Notes: generated by a model not told the origin, from the sequence alone. 46,670 nucleotides of DNA from Variovorax sp. E3 (GCF_016082275.1 NZ_MOWM01000048.1:1-46670); one strand, 5' to 3'; shown: positions 1-10,833, counted from the stretch's first letter. A program made the numbers and translations.

Positions 1-1138
1 CCACGGCGATGGTCGGCGGCGTCGCGCCCAGCACGCTGACCGGACCCGCGGTGCGCAGCCGCAGGCGCGCATGCACCGCCCCGTCGAGCGCCAGCACGGG
101 CGAGCGCGCTTCGCCGCCCGCCTGGGCGAGCCGGTACACCACGGCATCGACCAGCGGCGCCTCGTCTGAACCGGCCGCGCGCTGAACGGGCTGGCGCTGC
201 TGGTGCCGCAAGGCATAGAGCGGATTGCGGGGCACGGGCTGCGGCGTCTGCGCGGCCGACGCGGGCTCGAACAGGCCCGAGATCGCGACCTGCGCCAGCG
301 TGTTGATGTCCGCCAAGTCGATGCGCAGGCTCTGCACCGGCAGGCCGCGCGGCAGCAGGTAGTCGCAGTAGTCGGTGGCGCAGCGCTCGGGCTTCAGCGC
401 GGCGGACCATTCGAGCGGCGCGACGGGCTCGACCTCTTGCACGCTGTCGATGCCCACGCCGGTCAGCACCGCGCCGTGTTGCGGATCGCTCCAGCGCAGC
501 CGCAGGAAACGCGTGCGCAGATTGCCCAGGTCGACCGCGAGGCGCTCGATGGTCTGGCCGCCGTGGGCCAGCCGCACGAGCTGCTCTTCGCCGCCCACCG
601 CGCGCCATTGACGCAGGTCGTCGCTGGCTTCGAGGCGGAAGGCGAACAGCCCGCGCGCATCGGGCGCGATCTCGAAGCGCGCCTGCAGCAGGCTGCCCCT
701 GACCTGGCTCACGTCGATGAGCCACGGCGTGGCCTCGCCCGCCTTGCGGCTGGCCGCGGCGGCCTTGCCGTCCAGTGCCAGCGAGCCGTCGGGGCGCACC
801 GTGAACGCGAGCGAGGTGTCGCCCGACGCCGCGCCGGTGTCGCTGCCGGGCAGCGCGAAGATCGGCACGTTGCGCGAGGCGGTCTGCGGCGTCGCGGCTT
901 CGTTGCGCAGCCATGCGTAGGGCACGGCGTGGCCGGCGGCGTTGCGCACGCGCAGGTCGCGCAAGTCGACATGAGCCGCGCGGCTGTAGATGGCCAGCGG
1001 CAGCGCGAGGCGGTGGTACGGCCCCGCGCCCTCCAGCGTGATCGGTGCGGTGGCCACGGGCTGCGCGACGGCGCCCACGGCGGCCACCGCCCACAGCGCG
1101 GCGCCTGTGCGAAGCGCGCTCATCGAATACCTGTTCAT
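1..1138 (-). CDS. DUF3999 family protein, 3' part cut by window edge
   Basis: The gene runs off the left edge, so its C-terminus is missing. The protein starts MNRYSMSALRTGAALW and has a hydrophobic stretch ending near residue 26 (AVGAVAQ), which looks like a signal peptide. A predicted exported beta-rich domain follows, with phrases such as GPYHRLALPLAIYSRAAHVDL. That pattern fits the DUF3999 family, whose function is unknown. The start codon at 1138 overlaps the stop of the upstream DUF2339 gene in an ATGA arrangement, so the two are translationally coupled. DUF2339-DUF3999 pairs are common in Burkholderiales, and a joint cell-envelope role is an inference from this pairing only. Confidence 0.7.
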   Translation of the reverse strand, partial: MNRYSMSALRTGAALWAVAAVGAVAQPVATAPITLEGAGPYHRLALPLAIYSRAAHVDLRDLRVRNAAGHAVPYAWLRNEAATPQTASRNVPIFALPGSDTGAASGDTSLAFTVRPDGSLALDGKAAAASRKAGEATPWLIDVSQVRGSLLQARFEIAPDARGLFAFRLEASDDLRQWRAVGGEEQLVRLAHGGQTIERLAVDLGNLRTRFLRLRWSDPQHGAVLTGVGIDSVQEVEPVAPLEWSAALKPERCATDYCDYLLPRGLPVQSLRIDLADINTLAQVAISGLFEPASAAQTPQPVPRNPLYALRHQQRQPVQRAAGSDEAPLVDAVVYRLAQAGGEARSPVLALDGAVHARLRLRTAGPVSVLGATPPTIAV

Positions 1139-4100
1139 GTCGCACCGCCTTCCGTCGGCGCCTTCGGCGGCGCTTCTGCGTCTTCCTTCTTCGGCGGCAC
1201 GGGCGCGAAGTACCCCACCAGCAGAAGCAAGGCCCCCACCGCGATGAACGACACGATGCGGAACAGTCCGCCCCGGTCCGCCAGCTCGACGAAGAACAGC
1301 TTCAACACGACCACGCCGAGCAGCGCGGCACCCGCGACCCACAGCGTGCGCACCCTGCGCGAATGGCCCAGCACCATCGCGATCACGCCGCACACGGCCC
1401 AGGTGATGGACAGTGCCGCCTGCGTGAGCCACGAGGCATAGAGCGCGTCGAAACGCCATTCGACGCCCGCGTAGTGATGGCAGGTGCGCAGCACCATGCC
1501 GGTCAGCAGCGCGAGCCCGGTGAAGCCTGCCGCGCCCTTCGCGACCATGGGTTGCACGCGCGCGAACGAGCCGGCCGGCAACGCGCGCCACCACAGCACC
1601 AGCGCGAACAGCACGAGCCACTGCGCGAGTTCGAGCGGGTTCAGCAGCGGCACATACGGCAGCGGCGCCGCGTCGCCGGGGCTGACCGCATTGGTCACCC
1701 ACACCCATGCGAGCAGATAGGCCGCCACCGGCGTCGCGGCAAGCTCCAGGTACGCGGCGCGGTACTCGGCCAGCGGCCAGCGCTGCAGCAGCACGCGCGA
1801 GCGCAGCGCCCACAGCACGAGCGCCGGCACGATCGCCCAGCCCAGCAGTTGCCAGCTCGACCACTCGGCACCGACGCGGCCCAGTTGCCATTGGCACTCG
1901 CGGGCCGCGAGCAGCAGGAAGAGCCAGAAACCGGCGACATGGAATGGCGTCAGCGCCGAGGCGTTGAACCACTGCTTCTGCGCGCGCAGCAGGCGCAGGT
2001 GCCAGGCGAGCGCCAGCGGCCATGCCACCCAGCCCAGCGCGCTCGACGGCACGTAGAAGAACGTCAGGCCGCCCGCGATGCCGTAGGCGGCGATCAGCCC
2101 GAAGCCCGGCAGCGTGGCGATGGTCGCCTTGCCGAGCTGCGCCCAGTCGCGGCGATGCGCCACCAGCGCGGCCAGCGCGGAGGTGACGAGCACCACTGCC
2201 ATTGCCGCAGCCACCACATAGGCCGCCAGCCCCTCGCGGTTTAGCACGCGCACGCTTTCGTCCAGCACGCCGAACAGCCACCAGCCGAGCCCCCAGACCA
2301 CCGGCGCCCACAGCACCGGCGCAACGGCGCACCATGCATTGGTCCAGCGCTTGCGCGCCGCGCCCGTCGGCTCGTTGACACGTGGCCGCGCCTCGTCGCG
2401 CAGCCAGTCGCCCGCCAGCAAGGCGGCCAGGCCGAGCACCACGGGCGCCAGAAATGCAGGCCGGCAAAGGCCGGCGCGGCGGCGTCGAGCTCGACCGACT
2501 GGGTCGCGCCGAACGCGCAGGCCGAAATCACCTGCAGCACGCCCGCCAGCGCGGCGAGCGGGAAGTGCGCCATGCGCAACGCCACCCACAGCACCACCGT
2601 GGCGGTCAGCGGCCACAGCAGCGCGGCCTGCGCAAGGCTCAGCTGGAACAGCATCGCCAGGTGCAGCAGGCTCACGCCCGCGAGCACGCCGATGACATTG
2701 CCGGTCGACCACACGGGCTGCACGCCGCGCGCCAACGCGGCGCGATGCGCCTGCAGCATCGACCACGCGGCGCTGCCGAGCACACTCAGCGCGATCACGC
2801 TGGCCGCCACGGCGCCCTGCCATCCGCTTTCGAGCACCCGGCCGTCGACGATCTCGCCGGTGCGATGCAGCGTGGCGATGAAGCCCGCGACCGCGAGCGC
2901 CTGCATGCCGAAGCTCACATAAGTCAGCGGCAGCAAGGCGACGCGGATGGCCACGGCGAAGGTGGCCGAGGCGAGCACGGCCGTTGCGGCGGCGGCCCAC
3001 GGCGGCGTCCACCACTGCCACGGCAGCAGCGTGAGCGCGGCCATGGCGAGCCACGGCAAGGCGCTGCCGGCCATGGCCTCCACGCCGTTGCCCTCGTCGA
3101 GCTTGGCGCGGCGGTGCATGGCCCACATCGCGAACGCGCTCACGGCCACCAGCACCGGGCCGATCACCGAGCCTTCGAGCAGCGGATGCCCCGGCGCGGC
3201 GTCGAGCCCCGTGGCTTCGAGCAGCTTCAGCACCGCACCGGCGAACACCACGAACGAGAAGGCGCGCGCATACACCCGCCCCTGCCGTGCGCCCAGCCAG
3301 TACATGCCCGCAGCCTCGACCGCCCAGGCGGCGCCCGTCCACTGCCCTTCGAGGCCGAGCGGAATCGCGAGCGTGCCGAAGATCACGCCGACGATGGCAT
3401 AGGCCTCCGCGAGCAGCGCCAGCCCCTTGGGCTGCGTGGCGAACACCAGCCGGCCCATCACGAGGTAGAAGGCCGCGAGCGCATCGCCGAGAACGCGGCG
3501 CCGTACTCCCACGGCCGCATCAGCAGGTATTGCATGCCGAACGCGACCATCGGCGTGCCGAACACCAGCGAGCTGTCGACCCGGCCCGCGCGGCGCAGGG
3601 TGTCGAGCGCGCGCGTGGCCAGCGGTTGCGCGGGCTGCACCGGCGCGTCGAACAGCGTGCGGCGCGCGAACAGCAGGCCGATGGCGGTGAACAGCAGGAA
3701 GAACACGATCAGGAAGGGCTGCACCGTCGCGTACTGGTCGTCGGTGTAGTACTTGTGCGCCCAGCCGGCCGCCAGCGTGAAGGTGCCGACGAAGCCGATC
3801 AGGTTGAGCACGCGCCAGGCCCGGAACCACGCGATGAGCACGATGCCGATGTCGAGCACCAGCAGGTAAGTGAAGAGCGCCACCGGCTGGTTGGAACCAG
3901 TGGATGCGAGCACCGGCGCTGCGAAACCTTCGAGCGCCGCGACGATGGCCAGCATGGGCGCGTTCTGCAACACGGCCAGCGCGGCACTGAGCACCGCCAC
4001 GCCGAACAGGAATGCAAAGCCGACGCTGGCCGGCAGCAGTCCGCTGAGCTTCATGGCCGCGAGCGTCGTGAGATAGAAACGCCGATGCCCGCGCCCTGCA

Positions 4101-4943
4101 GGATCAGCGCGTAGCCCGCGCGCTTCTTGCGCAGCAGCCAGCCCAGCACCAGCAGGCCGGCGCCGACCAGCGCCACCGCCGCGTAGCGCAGCTCGATCGG
4201 CACGGTGACGCGTTCGGCCGTGTAGCGCAGCAAAAAGGCCAGGCCGAGGAACAGGATCAGCACGCCGAGCTTGACGAGCATGTTGCCGCCGAAGATCAGG
4301 TTGGCGATGGGCGCGGGGAGGCGGTCGCGCAGCGGGACCGCAGGGGGTGGAGGCGGCGGGGGTGGCCGGCGCACGGGCAGCGGCGGGGCGACGGGCGGCT
4401 GGGGAGCGGGAACGATGGCCTCGGGGACGAGGGCCGGTTCGGGCTGCACCGGGGCGGCTGCGGGTTCGATTGCGGGCGCGCTTCGGATTTCGGCGCCTGC
4501 ATGATCGAGATACGCGGTCGCGCCATCTCGGCAGCCTGCGCGGGCTTCCCGGCCAGCGGCAGCGAAGGCGCCTCGGCCAACGGCATGCTCGTCTGCGAAG
4601 TCGCGAGATCGCCCGCAGCGGCTTCAGGGATCGGGGGCGGTAGGGGCTGCACCGCGACCTCGCCCTGCATCAACCGGCTTTCGAGCAAGGCCACGCGCTG
4701 CTCGAGTTCGGTCACGCGCTGCTGCAGCTTCACCACGCTGCCGACGGGCGCCGTGGCAGCCGACTGCGCCGGGCCCGGCGCCTGCAGGCGTTCAGCCTCG
4801 GTGCGATGCGGCTCGGCTTTCTTTTTCTTGCCGACCAGTTGCGGCAGCGCGAACGCACCGATCACCGCAAGCACCAGCGCCACGGGCACCGACTCGAACA
4901 GCGCCCCGATGAACAGGCCGGCAATGATGCCAATGAACCACAT
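1135..4943 (-). CDS. DUF2339 multi-pass membrane protein, frame broken four times
   Basis: A long polytopic inner-membrane protein of about 1,270 residues once repaired. The N-terminus (MWFIGIIAGLFIGALF) is a membrane segment, followed by a KKKK-containing basic stretch, a short coiled coil (VVKLQQRVTELEQRVALLE), a proline-rich linker with an eight-proline run, and then many hydrophobic helices to the C-terminus. This is the DUF2339 architecture; no biochemical function is known. The frame breaks near 4470-4485, 4071-4083, 3481-3495 and 2449-2462. Each break needs one added base, and after four additions the length is exactly divisible by three. High conservation on both sides of each break argues for sequence errors rather than decay. 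It is translationally coupled to the DUF3999 gene downstream. Confidence 0.75.
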
Positions 4944-5021
4944 CCTGACTCCCCTTGTTTGGCGAGTGCGGAGTGTACGGTGGTTCAGGGCACGATCCGC
5001 TCTCGTGCCCCGCCCTGCCTT

Positions 5022-5050
5022 ATTTGTTAGCTATTGTTTTAGTAGCGATA
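5022..5050. repeat. AT-rich short palindromic element after uvrD
   Basis: An AT-rich island in GC-rich DNA, directly after the uvrD stop codon. The core reads GCTATTGTTTTAGTAGC, with GCTA and TAGC ends that are mutually complementary. Elements of this look recur downstream of genes in Comamonadaceae genomes in my memory; this is not checked here. It is not followed by a T-tract, so it is not a typical intrinsic terminator. Confidence 0.4.
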
Positions 5051-7492
5051 TCAAATCGGCGTGAGCTTGGCCACCGACAGCGCGAGCCACTTGATGCCGT
5101 GCCGCGCGAACTTGACCTGCGCGCGCGCGTCATCCCCGGTGCCTTCGAGCGCCGTCACCGTGCCCTCGCCGAACTTGTTGTGGAACACCTGCATGCCCGA
5201 GCGCAGGCCGTGCGAAGGCGCGGTTTTCTGCGGAGGCACGGGCGGGCTGGCGAAGGTGTCTTTCTCGCGGCTGCTTCCGCCGCCGTAGCTGTTGCCGTAG
5301 CTGCCGCCACCGCCCCCTGCCCCGCCGCGCGTGCTGCCATAGCCGCCGCCGTAGCCGAAGGCCGAGGTGCCGCCGCCGAAGCCCTGGTTCTTGGGCGTGA
5401 GCCACTTGAGCGCGCCCTGCGGCAGCTCTTCGAAGAAGCGGCTCTTGACGTTGTAGCGGGTCTGGCCGTGCAGCATGCGCGTCTGCGAATGGCTCAGGTA
5501 CAGGCGCTTGCGGGCGCGCGTGATGGCCACGTACATCAGGCGGCGCTCTTCCTCGAGGCTCTCGAAGTCGCTCATCGAGTTCTCGTGCGGGAACAGGCCC
5601 TCTTCCATGCCGGTGATGAACACGCAGTCGAACTCCAGGCCCTTGGCGGCGTGCACGGTCATCAGCTGCACCGCGTCCTGCCCGGCCTGCGCCTGGTTGT
5701 CGCCCGACTCGAGCGCCGCGTGCGTGAGGAAGGCCGCAAGCGGGCTCAGCGTTTCGCCGGTCTCGGCGTCGGGCGCGAGCGGCTCGTCGATCACCGCGCG
5801 CGTCAGGTCGATGCCCTGGCTCGCGGGCGACTGGCGCAGCTCGTCGACCGGCAGCGCCACGGCGTCGCGGCCGAAGCCTTCCTGCGTGACGAAGCTCTCG
5901 GCCGCGTTCACCAGTTCGTCCAAGTTCTCGATGCGGTCGGCGCCTTCGCGGTCGGCCTTGTAGTGCTCGACAAGGCCGCTGTGGTCGAGCACCAGCTCGA
6001 TGATCTCGCGCAGGCTCACGCCCTGGGTCTGCTCGCGCAGCACGTCGATCTTGGCGACGAAGCCCGTGAGGTTGGCGCCCGCCTTGCCGCCGACCACGCT
6101 CACCGCATCGTGCAGCGAACGGCCGGCCGCGCGGGCCGCGTCCTGCAGGGTTTCGAGCGTGCGCGCGCCGATGCCGCGCGGCGGAAAGTTCACGACGCGC
6201 AGGAAGCTGGTGTCGTCGTCCTTGTTCTCGAGCAGGCGCAGGTAGGCCAGCGCGTGCTTGATTTCGGCGCGCTCGAAAAAGCGCAGGCCGCCGTACACGC
6301 GGTACGGCACCGACGCGTTGAAGAGCGCCGTTTCGATCACCCGGCTCTGCGCGTTGCTGCGGTAGAGCACGGCCATTTCCTTTCGGTCGTAGCCGTCGCG
6401 CGCGAGCTGGCGCATTTCCTCGACCATCCACTGCGCTTCGGCCAGGTCGGTGGTCGACTCGTACACGCGCACGGGCTCGCCGGGGCCCTGGTCGGTGCGC
6501 AGGTTCTTGCCCAGGCGTTTCTTGTTGTGGCTGATGAGTTCGTTGGCCGAGTCCAGGATGTTGCTGTAGCTGCGGTAGTTCTGCTCCAGCTTGATCTGGT
6601 GGCGCACATTGAACTCGCGCACGAAGTCGGTCATGTTGCCCACACGCGCGCCGCGGAAGGCATAAATGCTCTGGTCGTCGTCGCCCACGGCGATCACGCT
6701 GTTGTTCTCGCTGGGCTCGAAATGCCCGCTGACGACGTTGCCCGACAGCATCTTGATCCACGCGTACTGCAGGCGGTTGGTGTCCTGAAACTCGTCGATC
6801 ATGATGTGGCGAAAGCGCCGCTGGTAGTGCTCGCGCACCGGGTCGTTGTCGCGCAGCAGTTCGTAGCTGCGCAGCATGAGCTCGCCGAAGTCGACCACGC
6901 CTTCGCGCTGGCACTGTTCTTCGTAGAGCTGGTAAAGCTCGACCTTCTTGCGGTCGTCGTCGCTGCGCACCTCGACGTCGCCGGGGCGCAGGCCGTCTTC
7001 CTTCGCGCCGGCAATGAACCACTGGGTCTGCTTGGCCGGAAAGCGCTCGTCGTCGACGTTGAACTGCTTCATGAGCCGCTTGATGGCCGAGAGCTGGTCT
7101 TGCGTGTCGAGGATCTGGAAGGTCGAAGGCAGGTTGGCCAGCTTCCAGTGCGCGCGCAGCAGGCGGTTGCACAGGCCGTGGAAGGTGCCGATCCACATGC
7201 CGCGCACATTGACGGGCAGCATCGAGGTCAGCCGCGTCATCATTTCCTTGGCGGCCTTGTTCGTGAAGGTCACGGCGAGGATGCCGCCGGCCGACACCTG
7301 CCCCGTCTGGAGCAGCCAGGCGATGCGGGTGGTGAGCACGCGCGTCTTGCCGGAGCCGGCGCCCGCCAGGATGAGCGCATTGCCGGCCGGGAGCGTGACC
7401 GCGGCGAGCTGCTCGCCGTTCAGGTTCTTCAGCAGCGGCATTTCCGAGGGACTCGGGGAGTGGGCGTCAGCCGCAGGATCGTTAAACAACAT
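5051..7492 (-). CDS. uvrD: UvrD-type ATP-dependent DNA helicase (helicase II)
   Basis: A superfamily 1A 3'-5' DNA helicase for nucleotide-excision and mismatch repair. It has 813 residues from the ATG at 7492 ([12 protein letters not shown]). Walker A is GAGSGKT at residues 44-50. Other motifs follow in the family order: [18 protein letters not shown] (motif II), [13 protein letters not shown] (motif III), LEQNYRS (motif IV), [14 protein letters not shown] (motif V) and [16 protein letters not shown] (motif VI). The C-terminal Tudor-like domain ([11 protein letters not shown]) is separated from the core by a glycine-rich low-complexity stretch near residues 695-740. Earlier in-frame start codons exist upstream but would add residues unlike the family N-terminus. 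It is transcribed away from guaC. Confidence 0.95.
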   Translation of the reverse strand: MLFNDPAADAHSPSPSEMPLLKNLNGEQLAAVTLPAGNALILAGAGSGKTRVLTTRIAWLLQTGQVSAGGILAVTFTNKAAKEMMTRLTSMLPVNVRGMWIGTFHGLCNRLLRAHWKLANLPSTFQILDTQDQLSAIKRLMKQFNVDDERFPAKQTQWFIAGAKEDGLRPGDVEVRSDDDRKKVELYQLYEEQCQREGVVDFGELMLRSYELLRDNDPVREHYQRRFRHIMIDEFQDTNRLQYAWIKMLSGNVVSGHFEPSENNSVIAVGDDDQSIYAFRGARVGNMTDFVREFNVRHQIKLEQNYRSYSNILDSANELISHNKKRLGKNLRTDQGPGEPVRVYESTTDLAEAQWMVEEMRQLARDGYDRKEMAVLYRSNAQSRVIETALFNASVPYRVYGGLRFFERAEIKHALAYLRLLENKDDDTSFLRVVNFPPRGIGARTLETLQDAARAAGRSLHDAVSVVGGKAGANLTGFVAKIDVLREQTQGVSLREIIELVLDHSGLVEHYKADREGADRIENLDELVNAAESFVTQEGFGRDAVALPVDELRQSPASQGIDLTRAVIDEPLAPDAETGETLSPLAAFLTHAALESGDNQAQAGQDAVQLMTVHAAKGLEFDCVFITGMEEGLFPHENSMSDFESLEEERRLMYVAITRARKRLYLSHSQTRMLHGQTRYNVKSRFFEELPQGALKWLTPKNQGFGGGTSAFGYGGGYGSTRGGAGGGGGSYGNSYGGGSSREKDTFASPPVPPQKTAPSHGLRSGMQVFHNKFGEGTVTALEGTGDDARAQVKFARHGIKWLALSVAKLTPI

Positions 7493-7575
7493 CCTGCGAT
7501 TGTAGAAACCACTGCGTATGCGGGTTATATGAAGAAGCGGAAGACCCGCCAGCGCGAGACCGCGTAAACTCAATC

Positions 7576-7607
7576 ACCGGGCCCAAGTTTCTTGCGCCCG
7601 GTTTTTT
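7576..7607 (+). terminator. Intrinsic terminator in the guaC leader
   Basis: Seven-base-pair stem ACCGGGC (7576-7582) and GCCCGGT (7596-7602) followed by six T. It acts on the plus strand. The only upstream gene is uvrD on the other strand, so it lies in the 5' leader of guaC and may be an attenuator. A 12-codon ORF ([12 protein letters not shown]) ends just before it at 7567. Confidence 0.65.
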
Positions 7608-7698
7608 GTGGGCGTTTCCCTTGCGGAACGCACCGCCAAAGCCGGCCGGACCAAGCGCTCTTTCGTTCCTTTCAACGATTCCTTTCAGGAGCCTGGCC

Positions 7699-8675
7699 AT
7701 GCAAATTTTCGACTACGACAACATTCTTCTGCTCCCCCGCAAGTGCCGCGTGGAGAGCCGCTCCGAGTGCGACGCCAGCGTGACGCTGGGCGCGCGCACC
7801 TTCCGCCTGCCGGTGGTGCCCGCCAACATGAAGACGGTGGTGGACGAATCGATCTGCCTGTGGATGGCGCAGAACGGCTATTTCTACGTGATGCACCGCT
7901 TCGACCTGGACAACGTCAAGTTCGTCAAGGACATGCAGGGCAAGGGCGTGTTCGCCTCGATCTCGCTGGGCGTGAAGAAGCCCGACTACGACACCGTCGA
8001 CCAGCTGGTGGCCGAGGGCCTGGTGCCCGAATACATCACCATCGACATCGCGCACGGCCACGCCGACAGCGTGAAGAACATGATCGGCTACCTCAAGCAG
8101 AAGCTGCCGGCGTCGTTCGTGATCGCCGGCAACGTCGGCACGCCTGAAGCGGTGATCGACCTGGAGAACTGGGGCGCGACGCGACCAAGGTCGGCATCGG
8201 CCCGGGCAAGGTCTGCATCACCAAGCTCAAGACCGGCTTCGGCACGGGCGGCTGGCAGCTGTCGGCGCTCAAGTGGTGCGCGCGCGTGGCGACCAAGCCG
8301 ATCATTGCCGACGGCGGCATTCGCGACCACGGCGACATTGCCAAGAGCGTGCGCTTCGGCGCATCGATGGTGATGATCGGCTCGCTGTTCGCGGGCCACG
8401 AAGAGTCGCCGGGCAAGACGGTGGACGTCGACGGCACGCTGTTCAAGGAGTACTACGGCTCGGCCAGTGACTTCAACAAGGGCGAGTACAAGCACGTCGA
8501 GGGCAAGCGCATCCTCGAGCCGATCAAGGGCAAGCTGGCCGATACGCTCATCGAGATGGAGCAGGACGTGCAGAGCTCGATCAGCTACGCGGGCGGCCGC
8601 ACGCTGATGGACATCCGCAAGGTCAACTACGTCACGCTGGGCGGCGACAACGCGGGCGAACACCTGCTGATGTAA
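7699..8675 (+). CDS. guaC: GMP reductase, one-base deletion near 8176
   Basis: Converts GMP to IMP with NADPH, returning guanine nucleotides to the IMP pool. The start at 7699 has a CAGGAG site seven bases upstream. The repaired protein has 325 residues, the usual size of the Firmicutes-type GuaC. It has the IMPDH/GMPR barrel, the catalytic cysteine in GPGKVCITK (about Cys173), and the phosphate-binding stretch [33 protein letters not shown] separates it from IMP dehydrogenase, which would also carry CBS domains. At about 8174-8180 the frame changes inside ENWGADATKVG. One missing base, most simply the C of a GCC codon, restores it, so the gene is probably intact in the organism. Confidence 0.92.
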
Positions 8676-8705
8676 GCGCCCTGCCCTGACTCGCTGCGAA
8701 GTGGG

Positions 8706-9572
8706 TCAGGCTTCGAGCAACTGCACCGCGTGCCGGTGCAGCACATGGGTCGGGTCGGCGAGCGCATCGACCACGCCGAAGTGGTTGAGCCCCGGCAACA
8801 CCTCGCACACCGGCACGGCGTTGCGGCCCCACGCGTCGCGAATCATCGCGTTGTGGCGGATGAACTCCTCGCTCTCCTGGCCACCGGCGGCCGCGTAGAG
8901 CTGGCCGCGCTTGGGCGCGGGCCACAGGGCCGGGCTGGCGCGCAAGGCGTCGGCGTCGGTCAGGTTCAGCGTGTGCTCCAGGAACGGCGTGCGCTGCAGC
9001 GGCCGCAGGTCGTAAAGGCCCGAGATCGACAGCGCATTGCGCACCAGTTGCGCGGGCAGGTCGGGTGCGACGGCCTTCCAGTCGCAAGACAGCAACGCCG
9101 CCGCCATGTGGCCGCCGGCCGAATGCCCGGCCACGGTGATGCGTGAAGGGTCGCCGCCGTAGGCCGCGACGTGGCGCCACGTCCATTCGAGCGCGCGCAC
9201 CATCTGCATCACGATTTCAGGCACCGTGACCGGCCGCTCCGGCGTGCCCGGGCACAGCGCGTAGTTGGGCTGGACCACGCAGATGCCGCGGTCGTTGAAC
9301 GCCGGGGCAATGAAGGAGTGCTGGCTCTTGTCCATCGCGCGCCAGTAGCCGCCGTGGATGAACACCAGCACCGGGGCGTCGGGCACCGGCGCTGGAAAGA
9401 TGTCGAGTGTTTCGTTCGCGCCGTTGCCGTAGGGCACGTCGATCCGGCCGGGCAAGGCGTCGCGCGCGGCGGCCGAATCGCGGGTCCATCGCTCGAAGTA
9501 CGCGGGGTGGTCTTTCACCCGCGCGAGGTTGTTGTACATGCCTTCCAGCCAGGCGGGTTCGTACGAAGCCAT
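8706..9572 (-). CDS. Alpha/beta hydrolase (HSL/carboxylesterase-like)
   Basis: A 288-residue cytoplasmic hydrolase. The oxyanion-hole motif HGGYW and the nucleophile elbow GHSAGGH (Ser) are present, and the catalytic histidine is probably in GLNHFGVVD. HGG plus GHSAGG is typical of hormone-sensitive-lipase-like esterases and of animal-type kynurenine formamidases, so an arylformamidase role is possible but not shown. The start at 9572 (MASYEPAW) is chosen because GGAG lies about nine bases upstream and it matches the family N-terminus. Genes on both sides point elsewhere, so it is a single transcription unit convergent with guaC. Confidence 0.8.
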   Translation of the reverse strand: MASYEPAWLEGMYNNLARVKDHPAYFERWTRDSAAARDALPGRIDVPYGNGANETLDIFPAPVPDAPVLVFIHGGYWRAMDKSQHSFIAPAFNDRGICVVQPNYALCPGTPERPVTVPEIVMQMVRALEWTWRHVAAYGGDPSRITVAGHSAGGHMAAALLSCDWKAVAPDLPAQLVRNALSISGLYDLRPLQRTPFLEHTLNLTDADALRASPALWPAPKRGQLYAAAGGQESEEFIRHNAMIRDAWGRNAVPVCEVLPGLNHFGVVDALADPTHVLHRHAVQLLEA

Positions 9573-9660
9573 GCGATTTTTCTCCGAGTTTCGCGAGGCG
9601 CGAATCTTGGCACGGCGCATGCGCCAAAACGGGAGTTCTGGTTAAAATTCGGCTTGTGTT

Positions 9661-9736
<76 letters not shown>

Positions 9737-9745
9737 ACCGACACA

Positions 9746-9780
9746 GAAAAGGCCTTGGCATTCGCCAGGGCCTTTTCTTT
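9746..9780 (+). terminator. Intrinsic terminator after tRNA-Ala
   Basis: Stem GAAAAGGCC..TGGC with GCCA..GGCCTTTTC around an ATTC loop, continuing into a T-rich tail. It lies ten bases after the tRNA CCA end. Confidence 0.75.
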
Positions 9781-9802
9781 TTCTACCAGCTCGTTCGCTC
9801 CG

Positions 9803-10510
9803 TCAGGTATCGAGCGTCAGGTGCTGGCCGTGCAGCGCGGCGGCGCCCGGCGAGGTGAGAAAACCGATGGTCTGCGCCGCGACCGACGTCGAGACCCATT
9901 CGGCCGGATTGGCGTCGGGCATGGCCTGGCGGTTCGCGGGCGTGTCGAGCACGCTGGGCGCCACGCTGTTCACGTTGACGCCATGCGGCGCGGCCTCGGC
10001 CGCCATGGCTTCCACCAGGCGCTGCAGCGCGCTCTTCGAGGCGATGTACGCGGACATCGCCGGCAAGCCGCGCGCGGCGACCTTCGCGGTCACGGCCACG
10101 ATGCGGCCCGCGCGGCGCTCGATCATCGAAGGCAGCACGGCCTGCGTCACCGCGACGAACGACCACGCATTGAGATTCATCATCCGGTCCCAGCTCTCGC
10201 GCGTCAGCGCATGCGTGGCCTCGCCCATTTCGAAGCCGCCCGCGATATGCACGAGCGCATCGATGCGGCCGAAGGACTTGAGCACTTGCCCGGCGAGATC
10301 GGCCATGCCGGTCGCCGAAGTCACGTCGCCCGCGAGCAGCAGGTGCTGCGAGTTGTCGAGCCCCGGAAAGACTTCGGCCAGACGGCCCGCGTGGTGGTCG
10401 ACCAACGCAAGGCGCGCGCCCTGCTCGAGAAAGTGCTGGGCCACGGCGCGGCCGAGTGCGCCAGCGGCGCCGGTGATCAAGACATGGGAGGTGATGCTCG
10501 CATCGCTCAT
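9803..10510 (-). CDS. Short-chain dehydrogenase/reductase
   Basis: A 235-residue classical SDR. It has the Rossmann motif TGAAGALG near residue 14, the HIAGG variant of the NNAG motif, and the catalytic YIASK (Tyr-x-x-x-Lys) preceded by TAKVAARGLPAMSA. The usual catalytic serine position is occupied by a threonine-alanine sequence (VAVTAKVA), so activity is not certain. AGGAG lies just before the start at 10510. It is a single gene between two tRNAs on the opposite strand. The substrate cannot be told from the sequence. Confidence 0.8.
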   Translation of the reverse strand: MSDASITSHVLITGAAGALGRAVAQHFLEQGARLALVDHHAGRLAEVFPGLDNSQHLLLAGDVTSATGMADLAGQVLKSFGRIDALVHIAGGFEMGEATHALTRESWDRMMNLNAWSFVAVTQAVLPSMIERRAGRIVAVTAKVAARGLPAMSAYIASKSALQRLVEAMAAEAAPHGVNVNSVAPSVLDTPANRQAMPDANPAEWVSTSVAAQTIGFLTSPGAAALHGQHLTLDT

Positions 10511-10582
10511 GGAAACTCTCCTGGTGGAAGGGGCGTGGCCCGTCGGTGATGGCGAATGCTAACGCTGCGACTCACAAATTTT

Positions 10583-10611
10583 TTGGACAAGCTCAAATTC
10601 TGGGATATACT
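10583..10611 (+). promoter_or_regulatory. Sigma-70 promoter of tRNA-Lys
   Basis: -35 box TTGGAC (10583-10588), 17-base spacer, -10 box TATACT (10606-10611). Transcription would start near 10618, about 33 nt before the mature tRNA. Confidence 0.75.
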
Positions 10612-10650
10612 CGTGGTCTTGCCAGAAAACACTAAACGTTTTCAAAGCAA

Positions 10651-10726
10651 GGGCTCTTAGCTCAGTTGGTAGAGCAGCGGACTCTTAATCCGTAGGTCGA
10701 GTGTTCGAGTCACTCAGGGCCCACCA
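10651..10726 (+). tRNA. tRNA-Lys (anticodon CTT)
   Basis: A 76-nt cloverleaf with encoded CCA. Acceptor GGGCTCT pairs with AGGGCCC, the anticodon loop is CTCTTAA giving CTT, and the T-loop is TTCGAGT. It has its own promoter upstream and an intrinsic terminator downstream. Confidence 0.95.
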
Positions 10727-10750
10727 CCAACAAGCGCAGCAATGCTGAAC

Positions 10751-10782
10751 CGCCCGCTACCCACAAGGTAGCGGGCGTTTTT
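10751..10782 (+). terminator. Intrinsic terminator after tRNA-Lys
   Basis: A perfect 11-bp stem, CGCCCGCTACC with GGTAGCGGGCG, around a CACAA loop and followed by five T. Confidence 0.9.
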
Positions 10783-10833
10783 CATTGTGGCGAGATTTGC
10801 TTGTGTGAGCTCAACCCAGGCTGGGACGCTCCC

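Noticed and set aside
1135..4943. DUF2339 gene as a true pseudogene or programmed frameshift case
   Set aside because: Four breaks of the same one-base type, each in intact family sequence and at unrelated motifs, fit sequence error better than decay or recoding.
4955..7567. An 870-codon open frame on the plus strand opposite uvrD, and similar long antisense frames elsewhere
   Set aside because: They mirror real genes on the other strand, show only low-complexity Ala/Arg/His-rich sequence and have no domains. Long antisense frames are normal at this GC content.
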